NCBI GenBank assembly: GCA_905214715.1
Contig: CAJMMT010000010.1
Span: forward strand, 1 to 64,000
Length of the DNA stretch: 64,000 nucleotides
Source of the DNA: an uncultured bacterium
Lineage (GTDB): Bacteria > Bacteroidota > Bacteroidia > Bacteroidales > Muribaculaceae
Reading direction: 5' to 3'
The notes below the pieces were generated by a model. It did no database searches, was not told the origin of the DNA, and saw only the letters and a list, made by a program, of their open reading frames with translations. Shown piece by piece: positions 27,628-36,483 of the stretch. Both the position numbers and the translations under genes were made by a program. The first letter of the stretch is position 1; every line of letters starts with the position of its first letter.

Positions 27628-27950
27628 CACAGACTTTTGCCGCTGACTCCATGTGAGTTTTAGTTGGCCGGAGTCTGTGGATATAATGGAAGCGTTTACT
27701 TGACGCTCTTTCTTGGCTTGTTGAAACTTCGCAACTTTCAAATCTTCGTCAGGAATGTAGCAAACGGTAGATGCCTTATGGATATGTATATGTCATCGAC
27801 GGCAGGCGCGCGAGCGTTGGCTGTTGGTGTGTTTGCACATATTCTGCGTGAGGCCTCTGCGTTGTTTGCTCGTTCAACGAAGATGGGCAATGCGAAGGCC
27901 TCAACAAGCGTGAACGGGCGAAACGATTGGCTCTCACGCATTCTTTTTTA
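27628..27950 (+). ncRNA. candidate structured small RNA (about 320 nt) with its own terminator
   Basis: Several perfect stems can be drawn: 27628-27635 with 27672-27679 (8 bp), 27721-27726 with 27736-27741 (6 bp, 9-nt loop), 27701-27705 with 27747-27751, 27860-27864 with 27875-27879, 27851-27855 with 27897-27901, and a closing stem 27845-27852 with 27933-27940 followed by TTCTTTTTTA like a terminator. A TAnnTTTG promoter precedes it. A 96-codon frame (27664-27954) crosses it but begins inside a stem and ends at the terminator, so it is taken as incidental. The RNA family was not recognised with certainty; it is not RNase P, tmRNA, SRP RNA or a rRNA. Confidence 0.5.
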
Positions 27951-28002
27951 CTAATCTTACTAATGCCAAAGAAGAGGGTCCTGCGGCAATTATACCACAA
28001 TC

Positions 28003-28920
28003 ATGAAGAAACTATTGCTTCTATTAGCCGTTCTTATGGCTTCGGCGTGTTGTTTGACTTCCTGCAGCAGTAAGGAAGATGGAGCTGACGATGAACCGAC
28101 AAACACTGAACAAGGGGAACAAAACAAGTATAAGGGTGCCCCTGCCGGAAAAAATCTTAACGATGTATGCAAAGTCAAATCCATCAAATCAACATACGAT
28201 GAGTATGTTTTTGAGTATGATGAACACAACCGTGTAACAAAAATCCATGATGGAGAAGAAACTCATCTTTATCAATACTCCGAAGATAAAATTATGTTGT
28301 TACAAGATAGCGGTCAGGAAGGTACATATCAGTTCATACTTACCGATGGGTTGATAACAGAAATGATAGACAGAGATGGCCGAAAGACAACCTATACATA
28401 TGATAAAGAAGGTCATCTTGTCAAGGCTCAGAAGCACTACTTTTATCTTACAGGAAATGACTTGTCAGAAAATACCATTGATATAGTATTTGAATGGGAA
28501 GACGGGGATATAAAGCAAATAAAACAACATTATGTAAGTGATCATGAAGGGAAATGGCAATATGTTTTTGATTCGGCAAGTACATGGGGGTATTCTGACG
28601 TAATAAATCTGAATCCGATTTCAAACCATTATAGCAGTATGAACGAAGGAATGGGTAAGGTGTCATGGCTTAGCGAAGATTTTAAATATCCGGGTATCAT
28701 AGATATCATTTTGTCTACGCAAGGTTATATGGGTAATACAAGAAATAAACACTTGCCCATTCTTCAGTCATATTCATATAATTCTTATCAGAATCAGCCC
28801 GGTTATGAGCATACCTGGCAAGACAGCAGGAGAGATGAATGTTCGTATGAGACAGATGATAAAGGACGAGTTATCAGTTTTGCCCAATCAAATCATAAAA
28901 CCCTAATTACTTGGTATTGA
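28003..28920 (+). CDS. DUF4595-type lipoprotein
   Basis: The 305-residue protein has a lipoprotein signal with lipobox near LTSCSS (Cys about residue 21) and an acidic linker. The body is made of YD/RHS-like beta hairpins (EYDEHNRVTKI, TYTYDKEGHLVKA, YETDDKGRVISF), as in the DUF4595 family of Bacteroidales cell-surface proteins of unknown role. Lower GC than the housekeeping genes and flanking intergenic repeats suggest an accessory gene. A broken fragment of a second copy lies at 30965-31075. Confidence 0.75.
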   Translation: MKKLLLLLAVLMASACCLTSCSSKEDGADDEPTNTEQGEQNKYKGAPAGKNLNDVCKVKSIKSTYDEYVFEYDEHNRVTKIHDGEETHLYQYSEDKIMLLQDSGQEGTYQFILTDGLITEMIDRDGRKTTYTYDKEGHLVKAQKHYFYLTGNDLSENTIDIVFEWEDGDIKQIKQHYVSDHEGKWQYVFDSASTWGYSDVINLNPISNHYSSMNEGMGKVSWLSEDFKYPGIIDIILSTQGYMGNTRNKHLPILQSYSYNSYQNQPGYEHTWQDSRRDECSYETDDKGRVISFAQSNHKTLITWY

Positions 28921-28944
28921 AATATAAGACAGGGTATATATTGA

Positions 28945-29325
28945 TTGGATAGAATAGGGCACGCGGATCTTTTCGCCGCGCTTGTGGCGCTCGCAACGCG
29001 GATGAAGACGGATTAGCGCGGATTTTTACTTGTCTTTGCACTGACGAGACCGGCACACGGGTATGTCGCAGGCTCCATTACGCGGATATGACGGACGAGG
29101 AACGGATTCCCTGGTGAAAAGATTAGCCCATAAAACAGCGTAGCCGTAACGTTGGCAACCGCGTTTAATCAGCCATATCCGTGCGCGAAGCGATCGGCGT
29201 GTCGCTTATTCAAGAATATACCGGATTGGGTTAAGAGAAAAAATCCGCGTTAATCCGTCTACATCCGTGTCAGGAGCGCCTTGGCACGACGTAAGATCCG
29301 CGTGTCGTTATCTTTTCCAATCAGT
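28945..29325. repeat. ACGCGGAT-rich intergenic repeat, copy 2, with inverted arm
   Basis: The left part (28952-29030) matches copy 1 (GAATAGGGCACGCGGATC, CGCAACGCGGAT, GCGCGGATTTTT). The right part (29235-29300) carries the same motif in reverse orientation (AAAAAATCCGCGTTAATCC, ATCCGCGTG), so the whole can fold on itself. It accounts for most of the 480-bp gap before the BspA-like gene. Confidence 0.6.
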
Positions 29326-29400
29326 TACCTTGAAGATGAAAATGTTCTACAGCATGATTAGATTCATATTATTAACAAGCCATTGTAAAATATAACATCC

Positions 29401-30816
29401 ATGAAGAAAATTCTACTTACGTTACTCTTATCGTTGGTAACGTTCTCTGCCTTTACGACTGTGATGATGGAAGGAGGTATAAAATTCACACTTAACAAAT
29501 ATACTTATAACGCAGTGGTGGCGGGAAATTACTTGTATAAGAAAACAAATTTGATAATCCCATCGGAAGTAAGCAAAGATGGGATTGATTATAAAGTTAC
29601 TGCAATAGGATCTGAGGCGTTCGTATATTGCAATTACCTTGTATCGGTGGATATACCGTCATCGGTAACTTCGATTGGAAGGAGCGCGTTCGTAAGTTGC
29701 AATTGCCTTGTATCGGTGAATATACCGTCATCGGTAACGTCGATCGGGGATGGGGCGTTCTCGACGTTCGCCACTATGCGTGCTCTAAAAGAGGTAAATT
29801 ATAATACTGCGGAACCAATTAAATGTGCCAGTAATATCTTCGATCAAAAAGTATACGAGGACGCAACCCTGAATGTAGCTGTCGAAGGAGTCGAAAAGGC
29901 TAAAATGACAAGTCCGTGGATGCACTTCAGGCATATTAAGGGAATCGGGACTGATGAAATTGTGTTAGAATATGACAATTTGGTATTCCGGTTGTTCAAG
30001 CCCGAAAGCGGCAGCCCATATGCGGAGGTGATAGGTAACCATCCGACTCAGAAAACGGAACTGATAATTCCATCAAAAGTAAGTAAAGACGGGGTTGATT
30101 ATCCCGTTAAGTATATATGTCCACATGCTTTCTATAATTGTGCATATCTTTCATCCGTGACAATACCGGAACCGGTAATGACGATCGGGGATAGGGCGTT
30201 CGAAAATTGCACTTCCCTTGTATCGGTGGATATACCGTCATCTGTAATGACGATCGGGGATAGGGCGTTCGAAAATTGCACTTCCCTTGTATCGGTGGAT
30301 ATACCGTCATCTGTAACGTCGATTGGAGAGTTGGCGTTCGATGGATGTAGTTCTCTTGTATCGGTGGATATACCATCATCTGTAACGTCGATTGGAGAGT
30401 TGGCGTTCTATAGATGTAGTTCTCTTGTATCGGTGGATATACCGTCATCGGTAAAGACGATCGGAGAGAAGGCGTTTCTCAGCCAGAATATAAGAGAGGT
30501 AAATTACAATACTAAGGAGCCTATTGGGGCTGCAAAAAATGTCTTTCTTGACGAGGTTTATGCTAACGCCACTCTGAATGTGGCTGTCGGAGGGCTTGAG
30601 AATGCTAAAAGGACAAGCCCGTGGATGTACTTCAACGATATCCGGGAAATCGAGTTCAGCGGTGTCGACAGTCCGGTTGCCGAGTCTTGTTCAGACGGGC
30701 CGGTCGCGATATATGATATCAACGGCATTTATGTCGGCGACAGCGAGCAGCAGCTTGCGCCCGGAATGTACGTGGTGCGTAAGGGCGACAAGGCAAGAAT
30801 AGTATACGTGAAGTAA
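29401..30816 (+). CDS. BspA-like leucine-rich repeat surface protein
   Basis: The 471-residue exported protein (signal peptide about 1-18) carries LRR_5/BspA repeats of 23 residues, consensus LVSVDIPSSVTSIGxxAFxxCSS: two in a first block (about 80-125) and five in a second (about 245-360). Each block is followed by a similar spacer (REVNYNT.EPI...VF...VY.DATLNVAVxG). The C-terminus (AIYDINGIYVGD to GMYVVRKGDKARIVYVK) looks like a secretion/sorting tail. The 69-bp units in 30175-30470 are nearly identical at DNA level, so repeat number could vary by recombination. BspA-type proteins are linked to adhesion; the ligand here is unknown. Confidence 0.8.
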   Translation: MKKILLTLLLSLVTFSAFTTVMMEGGIKFTLNKYTYNAVVAGNYLYKKTNLIIPSEVSKDGIDYKVTAIGSEAFVYCNYLVSVDIPSSVTSIGRSAFVSCNCLVSVNIPSSVTSIGDGAFSTFATMRALKEVNYNTAEPIKCASNIFDQKVYEDATLNVAVEGVEKAKMTSPWMHFRHIKGIGTDEIVLEYDNLVFRLFKPESGSPYAEVIGNHPTQKTELIIPSKVSKDGVDYPVKYICPHAFYNCAYLSSVTIPEPVMTIGDRAFENCTSLVSVDIPSSVMTIGDRAFENCTSLVSVDIPSSVTSIGELAFDGCSSLVSVDIPSSVTSIGELAFYRCSSLVSVDIPSSVKTIGEKAFLSQNIREVNYNTKEPIGAAKNVFLDEVYANATLNVAVGGLENAKRTSPWMYFNDIREIEFSGVDSPVAESCSDGPVAIYDINGIYVGDSEQQLAPGMYVVRKGDKARIVYVK

Positions 30817-30964
30817 ATAACCGCTTCCCCAACCATGACAAACAGCGCGGGCCGTTCCACACCGGAGCGGCCTGCGCCTTCGGAAAGAGAGGGGAAGACA
30901 GTGGAAATCCTCTTAACGTTTACCGGAAAATACAATCTTCCCGACAAATCCGGAGGGATTGTCG

Positions 30965-31075
30965 TGTTCAGACGTAATAAATCTGAATACGATTCCAAAC
31001 AATTACTCAAGTTTGAACAGTTATCAGTATGAGGTCAGTTGGATAGGTAATAGAACAAGGAACGAATTGATGGGG
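30965..31075 (+). pseudogene. fragment of a second DUF4595 lipoprotein gene
   Basis: The frame reads CSDVINLNTIPNNYSS then LNSYQYEVSWIG. It matches YSDVINLNPISNHYSS and the following MGKVSW in the intact gene at 28003. Nothing upstream or downstream continues the match, and the fragment is followed by repeat copy 3 just as the intact gene is followed by copy 2. It is read as the remnant of a duplicated gene-plus-repeat unit. Confidence 0.6.
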
Positions 31076-31089
31076 AAGGAAACAGGGTA

Positions 31090-31181
31090 CGGATGGGAGG
31101 GGAATAGGCACGCGGATCTTTTTCTTTGTCTTTTCACTGACGAAACAGTAGCACACAGAGGCGCGCCGTAAGATCGGCGTG
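31090..31181. repeat. ACGCGGAT-rich intergenic repeat, copy 3 (short)
   Basis: Starts ACGGATGGGAGGGGAATAGG and CACGCGGATCTTTTTC, nearly the same as the start of copy 1, then keeps only short matching blocks (CACTGACGA, GCGCGCCGTAAGATC). Confidence 0.6.
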
Positions 31182-31440
31182 TAAATATTCCCCCCAAAAA
31201 ATCGAAATCGAAAGTATATAGTACCGTGTCTAAAACGGCGTCGCCGAGCACCTCGCGCCCCAAGGCACTCGGTGCTCGGGGAAAAAACAAAAACTACGAC
31301 CGCGGGGTGCGCGTCGACGGTCGCTTCGCGACCGCCACCGCTTACCCGCGCGGCTACTATCTGCGTGCCCTCTACCGGGGCACGGGCTACGCGTCGAACA
31401 TGGGAATAAGTCGTTACAGTCGACGGTAGCTACAAGTAAC

Positions 31441-31521
31441 CGACAACTGCAATGACTAACGACAAGTAGACGCAACTGCAATGGCCAACGACTAATGGCC
31501 AATGACTAACGACTAATGACC
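31441..31521. repeat. degenerate short tandem repeats
   Basis: The stretch is built from variants of CAATGACTAACGACTAATGGC repeated about five times. The preceding 31200-31440 is GC-rich with an 8-bp inverted repeat CGAGCACC/GGTGCTCG (31238-31280 region) and no supported gene. Confidence 0.55.
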
Positions 31522-31554
31522 GAAGCTTACTGCGAGTATGTCATTATTTTTTAG

Positions 31555-31562
31555 TAAATTTG
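31555..31562 (+). promoter_or_regulatory. promoter -7 element very close to the ABC-F start
   Basis: TAAATTTG ends only 4 bp before the ATG at 31567. If it is used, the transcript would start at or next to the start codon (leaderless or nearly so). Confidence 0.45.
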
Positions 31563-31566
31563 CGGT

Positions 31567-33570
31567 ATGATTTCTGTTAATAATCTTTGTGTGGATTTTT
31601 CCGCCAAACCGCTTTTCAACGATGTCAGTTTTGTGGTGAACCGCACCGACCGCGTCGCACTTGTCGGCAAGAACGGCGCAGGGAAGTCCACCATGCTCAA
31701 GATAATCGCAGGGCTACAGAGCCCCACGTCAGGCTCCGTAACGTCTCCATCCGAAGTAACCATAGGATATCTGCCTCAGCAGATGAAGCTGTCGGACGAT
31801 ACCACACTTATCGATGAAACTCGCAAGGCATTCGCGCATCTGACCGACCGCCAAGCAGAACTCGATGAAGTAACAAGACGGGTAAGCGAGGCCACCGACT
31901 ATGAATCCGAAGAGTATACGAAATTGCTCGAACGGATGGAATATCTCCACGAACGGCTTGCCATAGAGGGTGCCGAAAACATGGAGGCTGAAATAGAGAA
32001 GACTCTTTTCGGACTCGGGTTCGCGCCCTCCGACCTGAAACGTCCGACATCGGAATTTTCCGGCGGCTGGCGCATGCGCGTGGAACTGGCAAAAATTCTT
32101 CTTCAGCGTCCTGACGTATTACTGCTTGACGAGCCCACCAACCATCTTGACATAGAGTCGATACAGTGGCTTGAACAGTTTCTGCTTACCAAAGCCAAGG
32201 CCGTTATGCTGGTAAGTCACGACCGGGCATTTCTAGACAACGTTACTACCCGCACCATAGAGATAAACTGCGGAAAGATATATGACTATAAAGTCTCATA
32301 CACACCTTTCGTGGAGCTGAGGAAAGAACGCGTGGAACAACAGCGGCGTGCATGGGAAAACCAGCAGAAACTCATAGCAGACACCCGCGACTTCATAGAG
32401 CGCTTCCGCTACAAACCTACAAAAGCAGTGCAGGTGCAGAGCCGCATAAAGGTGCTTGAGAAACTTGTTCCCATAGAAATAGACGAGACTGACAATTCAC
32501 GTCTGCGCCTCAAGTTCCCTCCGGCACCGCGTTCGGGCGACTTCCCTCTTATAGTAGAAGATGTATCCAAGGCTTACGACGAGCACCTTGTGTTCAGCCA
32601 TGCGGAGTTCACCTTGCGTCGCGGCGACAAAGTGGCGTTCGTAGGGAAAAACGGCGAGGGTAAATCCACGCTTGTGAAGTGCATAATGGGCGAAATTCCC
32701 TTTGACGGCAACCTCAAGATCGGGCACAATGTAAAGATAGGATATTTCGCACAGAATCAGGCTCAGATGCTCGATGAAAACCTTACGGTGTTCGAAACCA
32801 TCGACAATGTGGCCGTCGGCGACATACGCACGCGCATACGAGATATTCTCGGGGCCTTCATGTTCGGTGGCGAAGACATAGACAAGAAAGTGAAAGTCCT
32901 TTCCGGAGGTGAGAAAACACGTCTGGCGATGATCAAGCTTTTACTTGAGCCCGTCAACTTCCTCATACTCGATGAGCCCACCAATCACCTTGACATGCGC
33001 ACCAAGGATATACTCAAAGATGCCATACGCGACTTCGGAGGTACGGTGATTGTAGTGAGCCACGACCGCGATTTCCTCGACGGGCTTGTTTCAAAAGTAT
33101 ATGAGTTCGGAGGAGGCAAGGTGCGCGAAAACTTAGGAGGAATTTACGACTTCCTCCGGGCACGGAAGCTGAACGCTCTTGACGAGCTGCACCTTACCCA
33201 ACGCACCGATACCGTAAAACCGCAATCTGCGGAAAACAGTAAAGATGCGGATGCCGCTTCCAACGGCATCCAAAACGCATCTGCAAAGGAGCAGGCGGAG
33301 CCCACACCCAAAGGAAGCGCCAAATTAAGCTATGCGGAACAGAAAAACCGTGAGCGCATCATACGCAAAGCCGAAAAGGCGGTGAAAGATGCGGAAGCTG
33401 AGATAGAACGCCTTGAACAAGCCCAGGCCGAAGCCGAAGCCGCACTATCGTCGGGCGACGCATCAGCCGAAATTCTGGCTGCTTACGATGATGCCCGCAA
33501 GCGATTGGAAAACGCAATGTCGGTATGGGAACTCGCCCAATCGGAACTTGACTCCTTAAGTGAAGGATAA
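31567..33570 (+). CDS. ABC-F family ATPase
   Basis: The 667-residue soluble protein has two ABC cassettes and no membrane domain. First: Walker A GKNGAGKST, signature FSGGWRMR, Walker B LLLDEPTNHLD. Second: GKNGEGKST, LSGGEKTR, FLILDEPTNHLD. An interdomain linker with KAVQVQSRIKVLEK and a C-terminal basic/coiled-coil extension (about 560-665, Ala/Glu rich) follow the Uup/YheS-like plan. ABC-F proteins bind the ribosomal E site and tune translation or protect from antibiotics; the subfamily role cannot be fixed here. The M13 peptidase gene follows closely. Confidence 0.88.
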   Translation: MISVNNLCVDFSAKPLFNDVSFVVNRTDRVALVGKNGAGKSTMLKIIAGLQSPTSGSVTSPSEVTIGYLPQQMKLSDDTTLIDETRKAFAHLTDRQAELDEVTRRVSEATDYESEEYTKLLERMEYLHERLAIEGAENMEAEIEKTLFGLGFAPSDLKRPTSEFSGGWRMRVELAKILLQRPDVLLLDEPTNHLDIESIQWLEQFLLTKAKAVMLVSHDRAFLDNVTTRTIEINCGKIYDYKVSYTPFVELRKERVEQQRRAWENQQKLIADTRDFIERFRYKPTKAVQVQSRIKVLEKLVPIEIDETDNSRLRLKFPPAPRSGDFPLIVEDVSKAYDEHLVFSHAEFTLRRGDKVAFVGKNGEGKSTLVKCIMGEIPFDGNLKIGHNVKIGYFAQNQAQMLDENLTVFETIDNVAVGDIRTRIRDILGAFMFGGEDIDKKVKVLSGGEKTRLAMIKLLLEPVNFLILDEPTNHLDMRTKDILKDAIRDFGGTVIVVSHDRDFLDGLVSKVYEFGGGKVRENLGGIYDFLRARKLNALDELHLTQRTDTVKPQSAENSKDADAASNGIQNASAKEQAEPTPKGSAKLSYAEQKNRERIIRKAEKAVKDAEAEIERLEQAQAEAEAALSSGDASAEILAAYDDARKRLENAMSVWELAQSELDSLSEG

Positions 33571-33626
33571 ACCGCACGACATGCACGATTCAACTCAATA
33601 CCATGATAACCTGCAACACCCGTAAA

Positions 33627-35648
33627 ATGAATTTAAAAATGATTTTAAAGGCCTCTTTAGCCTCTCTGCCTCTCTTTGCCTCAGCTTCCGGGCCTCACGG
33701 CATAGACACAGCCAATCTGGACCCGACAATCAAGCCGGGAGATGATTTCTACCAGTACGCCTGTGGTGGCTGGATGGCACGCAACCCGCTCACTGCCGAA
33801 TATTCCCGTTTCGGCACTTTCGACCAGTTGCGTGAAAACGCACGCACGCAGTTGAAAGAACTGATCACCAAGCTTTCTGAAAACCCTGAAAGTAAAATAA
33901 AAGGCACTAACGCCCAAAAGGTTTCAGACCTCTATGCCATGGGCATGGATTCCGTGCGTCTTAACCGTGAAGGCGCCGCTCCGCTGAAACCATACCTCGA
34001 GAAAATAAACTCGATGAAAAAGGAGGACTTCACCGACATGCTTACCATGATGCACAATGGAGTGTCAAGTTCCTTCTTCGGAACCGGAGTTGGTGCCGAC
34101 TCGAAAAACTCCGATATGAACATACTGCATATCGGTGAGGTAGGACTCGGACTCGGAGACCGCGACTACTATCTGGTCAGCAACGAGACCAACGATCGCA
34201 TAATGAAGGCATACCACAAATATGTGGTAGATATAATGGAGCTTGCCGGATACTCCCGCAAAGATGCCGAAAGGGTATGGGAGAATGTTATCAAGCTTGA
34301 GACGGAATTCGCCAAAAACAAGATAACACGCGAAGAACGCCGCAATCCGCAGTTACGCTACAACATCCGCACCATCGACCAGATCCGTAAAGAATTCCCC
34401 AATATCGAGTGGGATCGTTATTTCGCCAACCTCGGCCTGAACGTAGACAAAGCGAACGTTTCGGGACTGCGTTACCTTACATTCCTGAACGATTATCTCC
34501 CCACGCTCGACCTTCAGACCATAAAGGACTACATGGCTTTCGATTTCGTAACCGAGTCTTCGAACCTGCTCAGCGACCCCTTTATCGATGCCAATTTCGA
34601 GCTTTACGACCGTGTGATGAGCGGCACCGAAGAGCAACAGCCCAGATGGAAACGGGCAATGTCGATGCCCAACTCAATGCTCGGCGAGGCCGTAGGCGAG
34701 CTGTATGTAGCCAAATACTTCCCCGAGGAGAACAAGCAGTACATGAAACAGCTTGTAGAGAACCTTCGTATCGCATTGGGCAAGCATATAGACAATCTTA
34801 CCTGGATGAGTCCCGAAACAAAGGCCAAGGCCCACGAAAAGCTGGCCACCTTCACCGTTAAAATCGGTTATCCCGACAAATGGAAAGACTATTCAGGTAT
34901 CACCATCGACCCCGAAAAGTCATATCTGGAGAATGTGATGAAGGCTTCACAGTGGTTCGCCGCCGACAACTATGCCAAACTGGGTAAACCTGTAGACAAG
35001 AGCGAATGGCACATGACACCCCAGACCGTAAACGCCTATTACAACCCCACCACCAACGAAATATGCTTTCCCGCCGGAATACTTCAAGCCCCGTACTTCG
35101 ACCTTACAGCCGATGATGCCCAGAACTATGGAGCAATCGGCGTTGTGATCGGTCACGAAATGACCCATGGATTCGATGACTCCGGCCGTCAGTATGACAA
35201 AGACGGCAATCTTAACGACTGGTGGACAGCCGGAGATGCCGAGAAATTCACGGCATTGGCCGACAAGCTTGTGGCTCAGTTCGATGCAGTGGAAGTGGCA
35301 CCCGGCGTGCATGCCAACGGTCGCTTCACACTCGGCGAGAACATAGCCGACCAGGGTGGATTACGTGTAGCCCTGACGGCTTATCGCGAATCGCAGAAAG
35401 GAAAAGAACCTGCGGTTATAGAAGGCTTTACTCCGGACCAGCGTTTCTACCTCGCCTATGCAAATCTCTGGGCCGGAAACATACGTGACGAAGAGATTCT
35501 CTCGCGTACAAACACCGATCCCCATTCACTCGGCAAAAACCGTGTAAACGCCACACTGCGCAACATAGAACCTTTCTTCCGGGCCTTCTCCATCAAGGAA
35601 GGCGACCCGATGTTCCGACCGGAACAAGAGAGAGTTGTAATCTGGTAA
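33627..35648 (+). CDS. M13 family zinc endopeptidase (PepO/neprilysin type)
   Basis: The 673-residue exported peptidase has a signal peptide (about 1-20, ending SASG) and the two-part M13 layout. The zinc site is HEMTH in VIGHEMTHGFDDSG, with the third ligand in the ENIADQGG motif downstream; VNAYY, which binds substrate backbone, is also present. M13 enzymes cleave small peptides, here probably in the periplasm or at the surface. The ATG at 33627 gives a compact signal peptide; one at 33603 would add eight residues. A strong terminator follows. Confidence 0.9.
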   Translation: MNLKMILKASLASLPLFASASGPHGIDTANLDPTIKPGDDFYQYACGGWMARNPLTAEYSRFGTFDQLRENARTQLKELITKLSENPESKIKGTNAQKVSDLYAMGMDSVRLNREGAAPLKPYLEKINSMKKEDFTDMLTMMHNGVSSSFFGTGVGADSKNSDMNILHIGEVGLGLGDRDYYLVSNETNDRIMKAYHKYVVDIMELAGYSRKDAERVWENVIKLETEFAKNKITREERRNPQLRYNIRTIDQIRKEFPNIEWDRYFANLGLNVDKANVSGLRYLTFLNDYLPTLDLQTIKDYMAFDFVTESSNLLSDPFIDANFELYDRVMSGTEEQQPRWKRAMSMPNSMLGEAVGELYVAKYFPEENKQYMKQLVENLRIALGKHIDNLTWMSPETKAKAHEKLATFTVKIGYPDKWKDYSGITIDPEKSYLENVMKASQWFAADNYAKLGKPVDKSEWHMTPQTVNAYYNPTTNEICFPAGILQAPYFDLTADDAQNYGAIGVVIGHEMTHGFDDSGRQYDKDGNLNDWWTAGDAEKFTALADKLVAQFDAVEVAPGVHANGRFTLGENIADQGGLRVALTAYRESQKGKEPAVIEGFTPDQRFYLAYANLWAGNIRDEEILSRTNTDPHSLGKNRVNATLRNIEPFFRAFSIKEGDPMFRPEQERVVIW

Positions 35649-35665
35649 CCAAATAATACAGTACA

Positions 35666-35699
35666 GGGCGCATCTCTTATCCGGGATGCGCCATTTTTA
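35666..35699 (+). terminator. terminator after the M13 peptidase gene
   Basis: An 8-bp stem (35667-35674 with 35685-35692) is followed by ATTTTTAT. It covers the in-frame ATG at 35686, supporting the aroE start at 35704. Confidence 0.7.
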
Positions 35700-35703
35700 T
35701 ACA

Positions 35704-36483
35704 ATGACAGAACAATACATGCTTGTGGGCCGTAGATTGGGACATTCCTTCTCGGCAAATTATTTCAACGACAGATTCCGTAAGGAGCATAGGAACGCCC
35801 ACTACTCCTTATGCGAGATTGAGACTATCCAGGAGCTTCCTCAACGGATACAATCAATGCCCGGTCTTGTAGGGTTCAACGTAACCATACCCTATAAAGA
35901 AGAAATAATACCATTCATCGATGAGCTCACTCCGCTGGCAGATACCGTAGGAGCTGTCAACACCGTAAAGGTCATTTCCGATGCGAAATCACCGAAAGGT
36001 TACCGACTGAAGGGCCACAATACGGATGTGGAAGGATTCATGGAATCTCTACGTACAGCCGTCATCAATCGCGAAAAGAGCGGTACAGCCCTCGTGCTCG
36101 GCAGCGGAGGCGCCTCCAAAGCCGTATGCGCCGGTCTCAGAGAACTGGGGTTTGAACCGACAGTCGTTTCACGACATTGTGGCAAAGGAGTTACCGAATA
36201 CAACGAGCTTACTCCGGAACAGGTATGGCAAGCCGACATAATAGTCAACGCCACACCTGCCGGCATGTATCCGGAAACCAATTGCGCTCCACCTTTCCCG
36301 TTCCAGTACATGCGCCATAACGGCATTACATCCCGGCCACGACAGATAGCGTTCGATCTCGTCTATAATCCCGAGGAAACTTTATTTATGAAGATTTGCT
36401 CGGCCCACGGTGCCATTACCATGAACGGTCTCGCTATGCTTCATCGTCAGGCTGAAGCCGCCTGGTCCTTCTGGCAGTCATGA
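35704..36483 (+). CDS. aroE: shikimate dehydrogenase
   Basis: The 259-residue enzyme reduces 3-dehydroshikimate to shikimate with NADPH in the aromatic amino-acid pathway. The catalytic lysine is in TIPYKEEI, the partner aspartate in GHNTDVEGF, and the nucleotide site is GSGGASKAV; the C-terminal NGLAMLHRQAEAAW is characteristic. The last 50 bp overlap, on the opposite strand, the 3' end of comEC. Confidence 0.92.
   Translation: MTEQYMLVGRRLGHSFSANYFNDRFRKEHRNAHYSLCEIETIQELPQRIQSMPGLVGFNVTIPYKEEIIPFIDELTPLADTVGAVNTVKVISDAKSPKGYRLKGHNTDVEGFMESLRTAVINREKSGTALVLGSGGASKAVCAGLRELGFEPTVVSRHCGKGVTEYNELTPEQVWQADIIVNATPAGMYPETNCAPPFPFQYMRHNGITSRPRQIAFDLVYNPEETLFMKICSAHGAITMNGLAMLHRQAEAAWSFWQS

Noticed and set aside
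27664..27954. 96-codon frame across the structured RNA region
   Set aside because: It starts inside a stem, has no plausible start context and ends on the terminator hairpin; RNA structure explains the region better.
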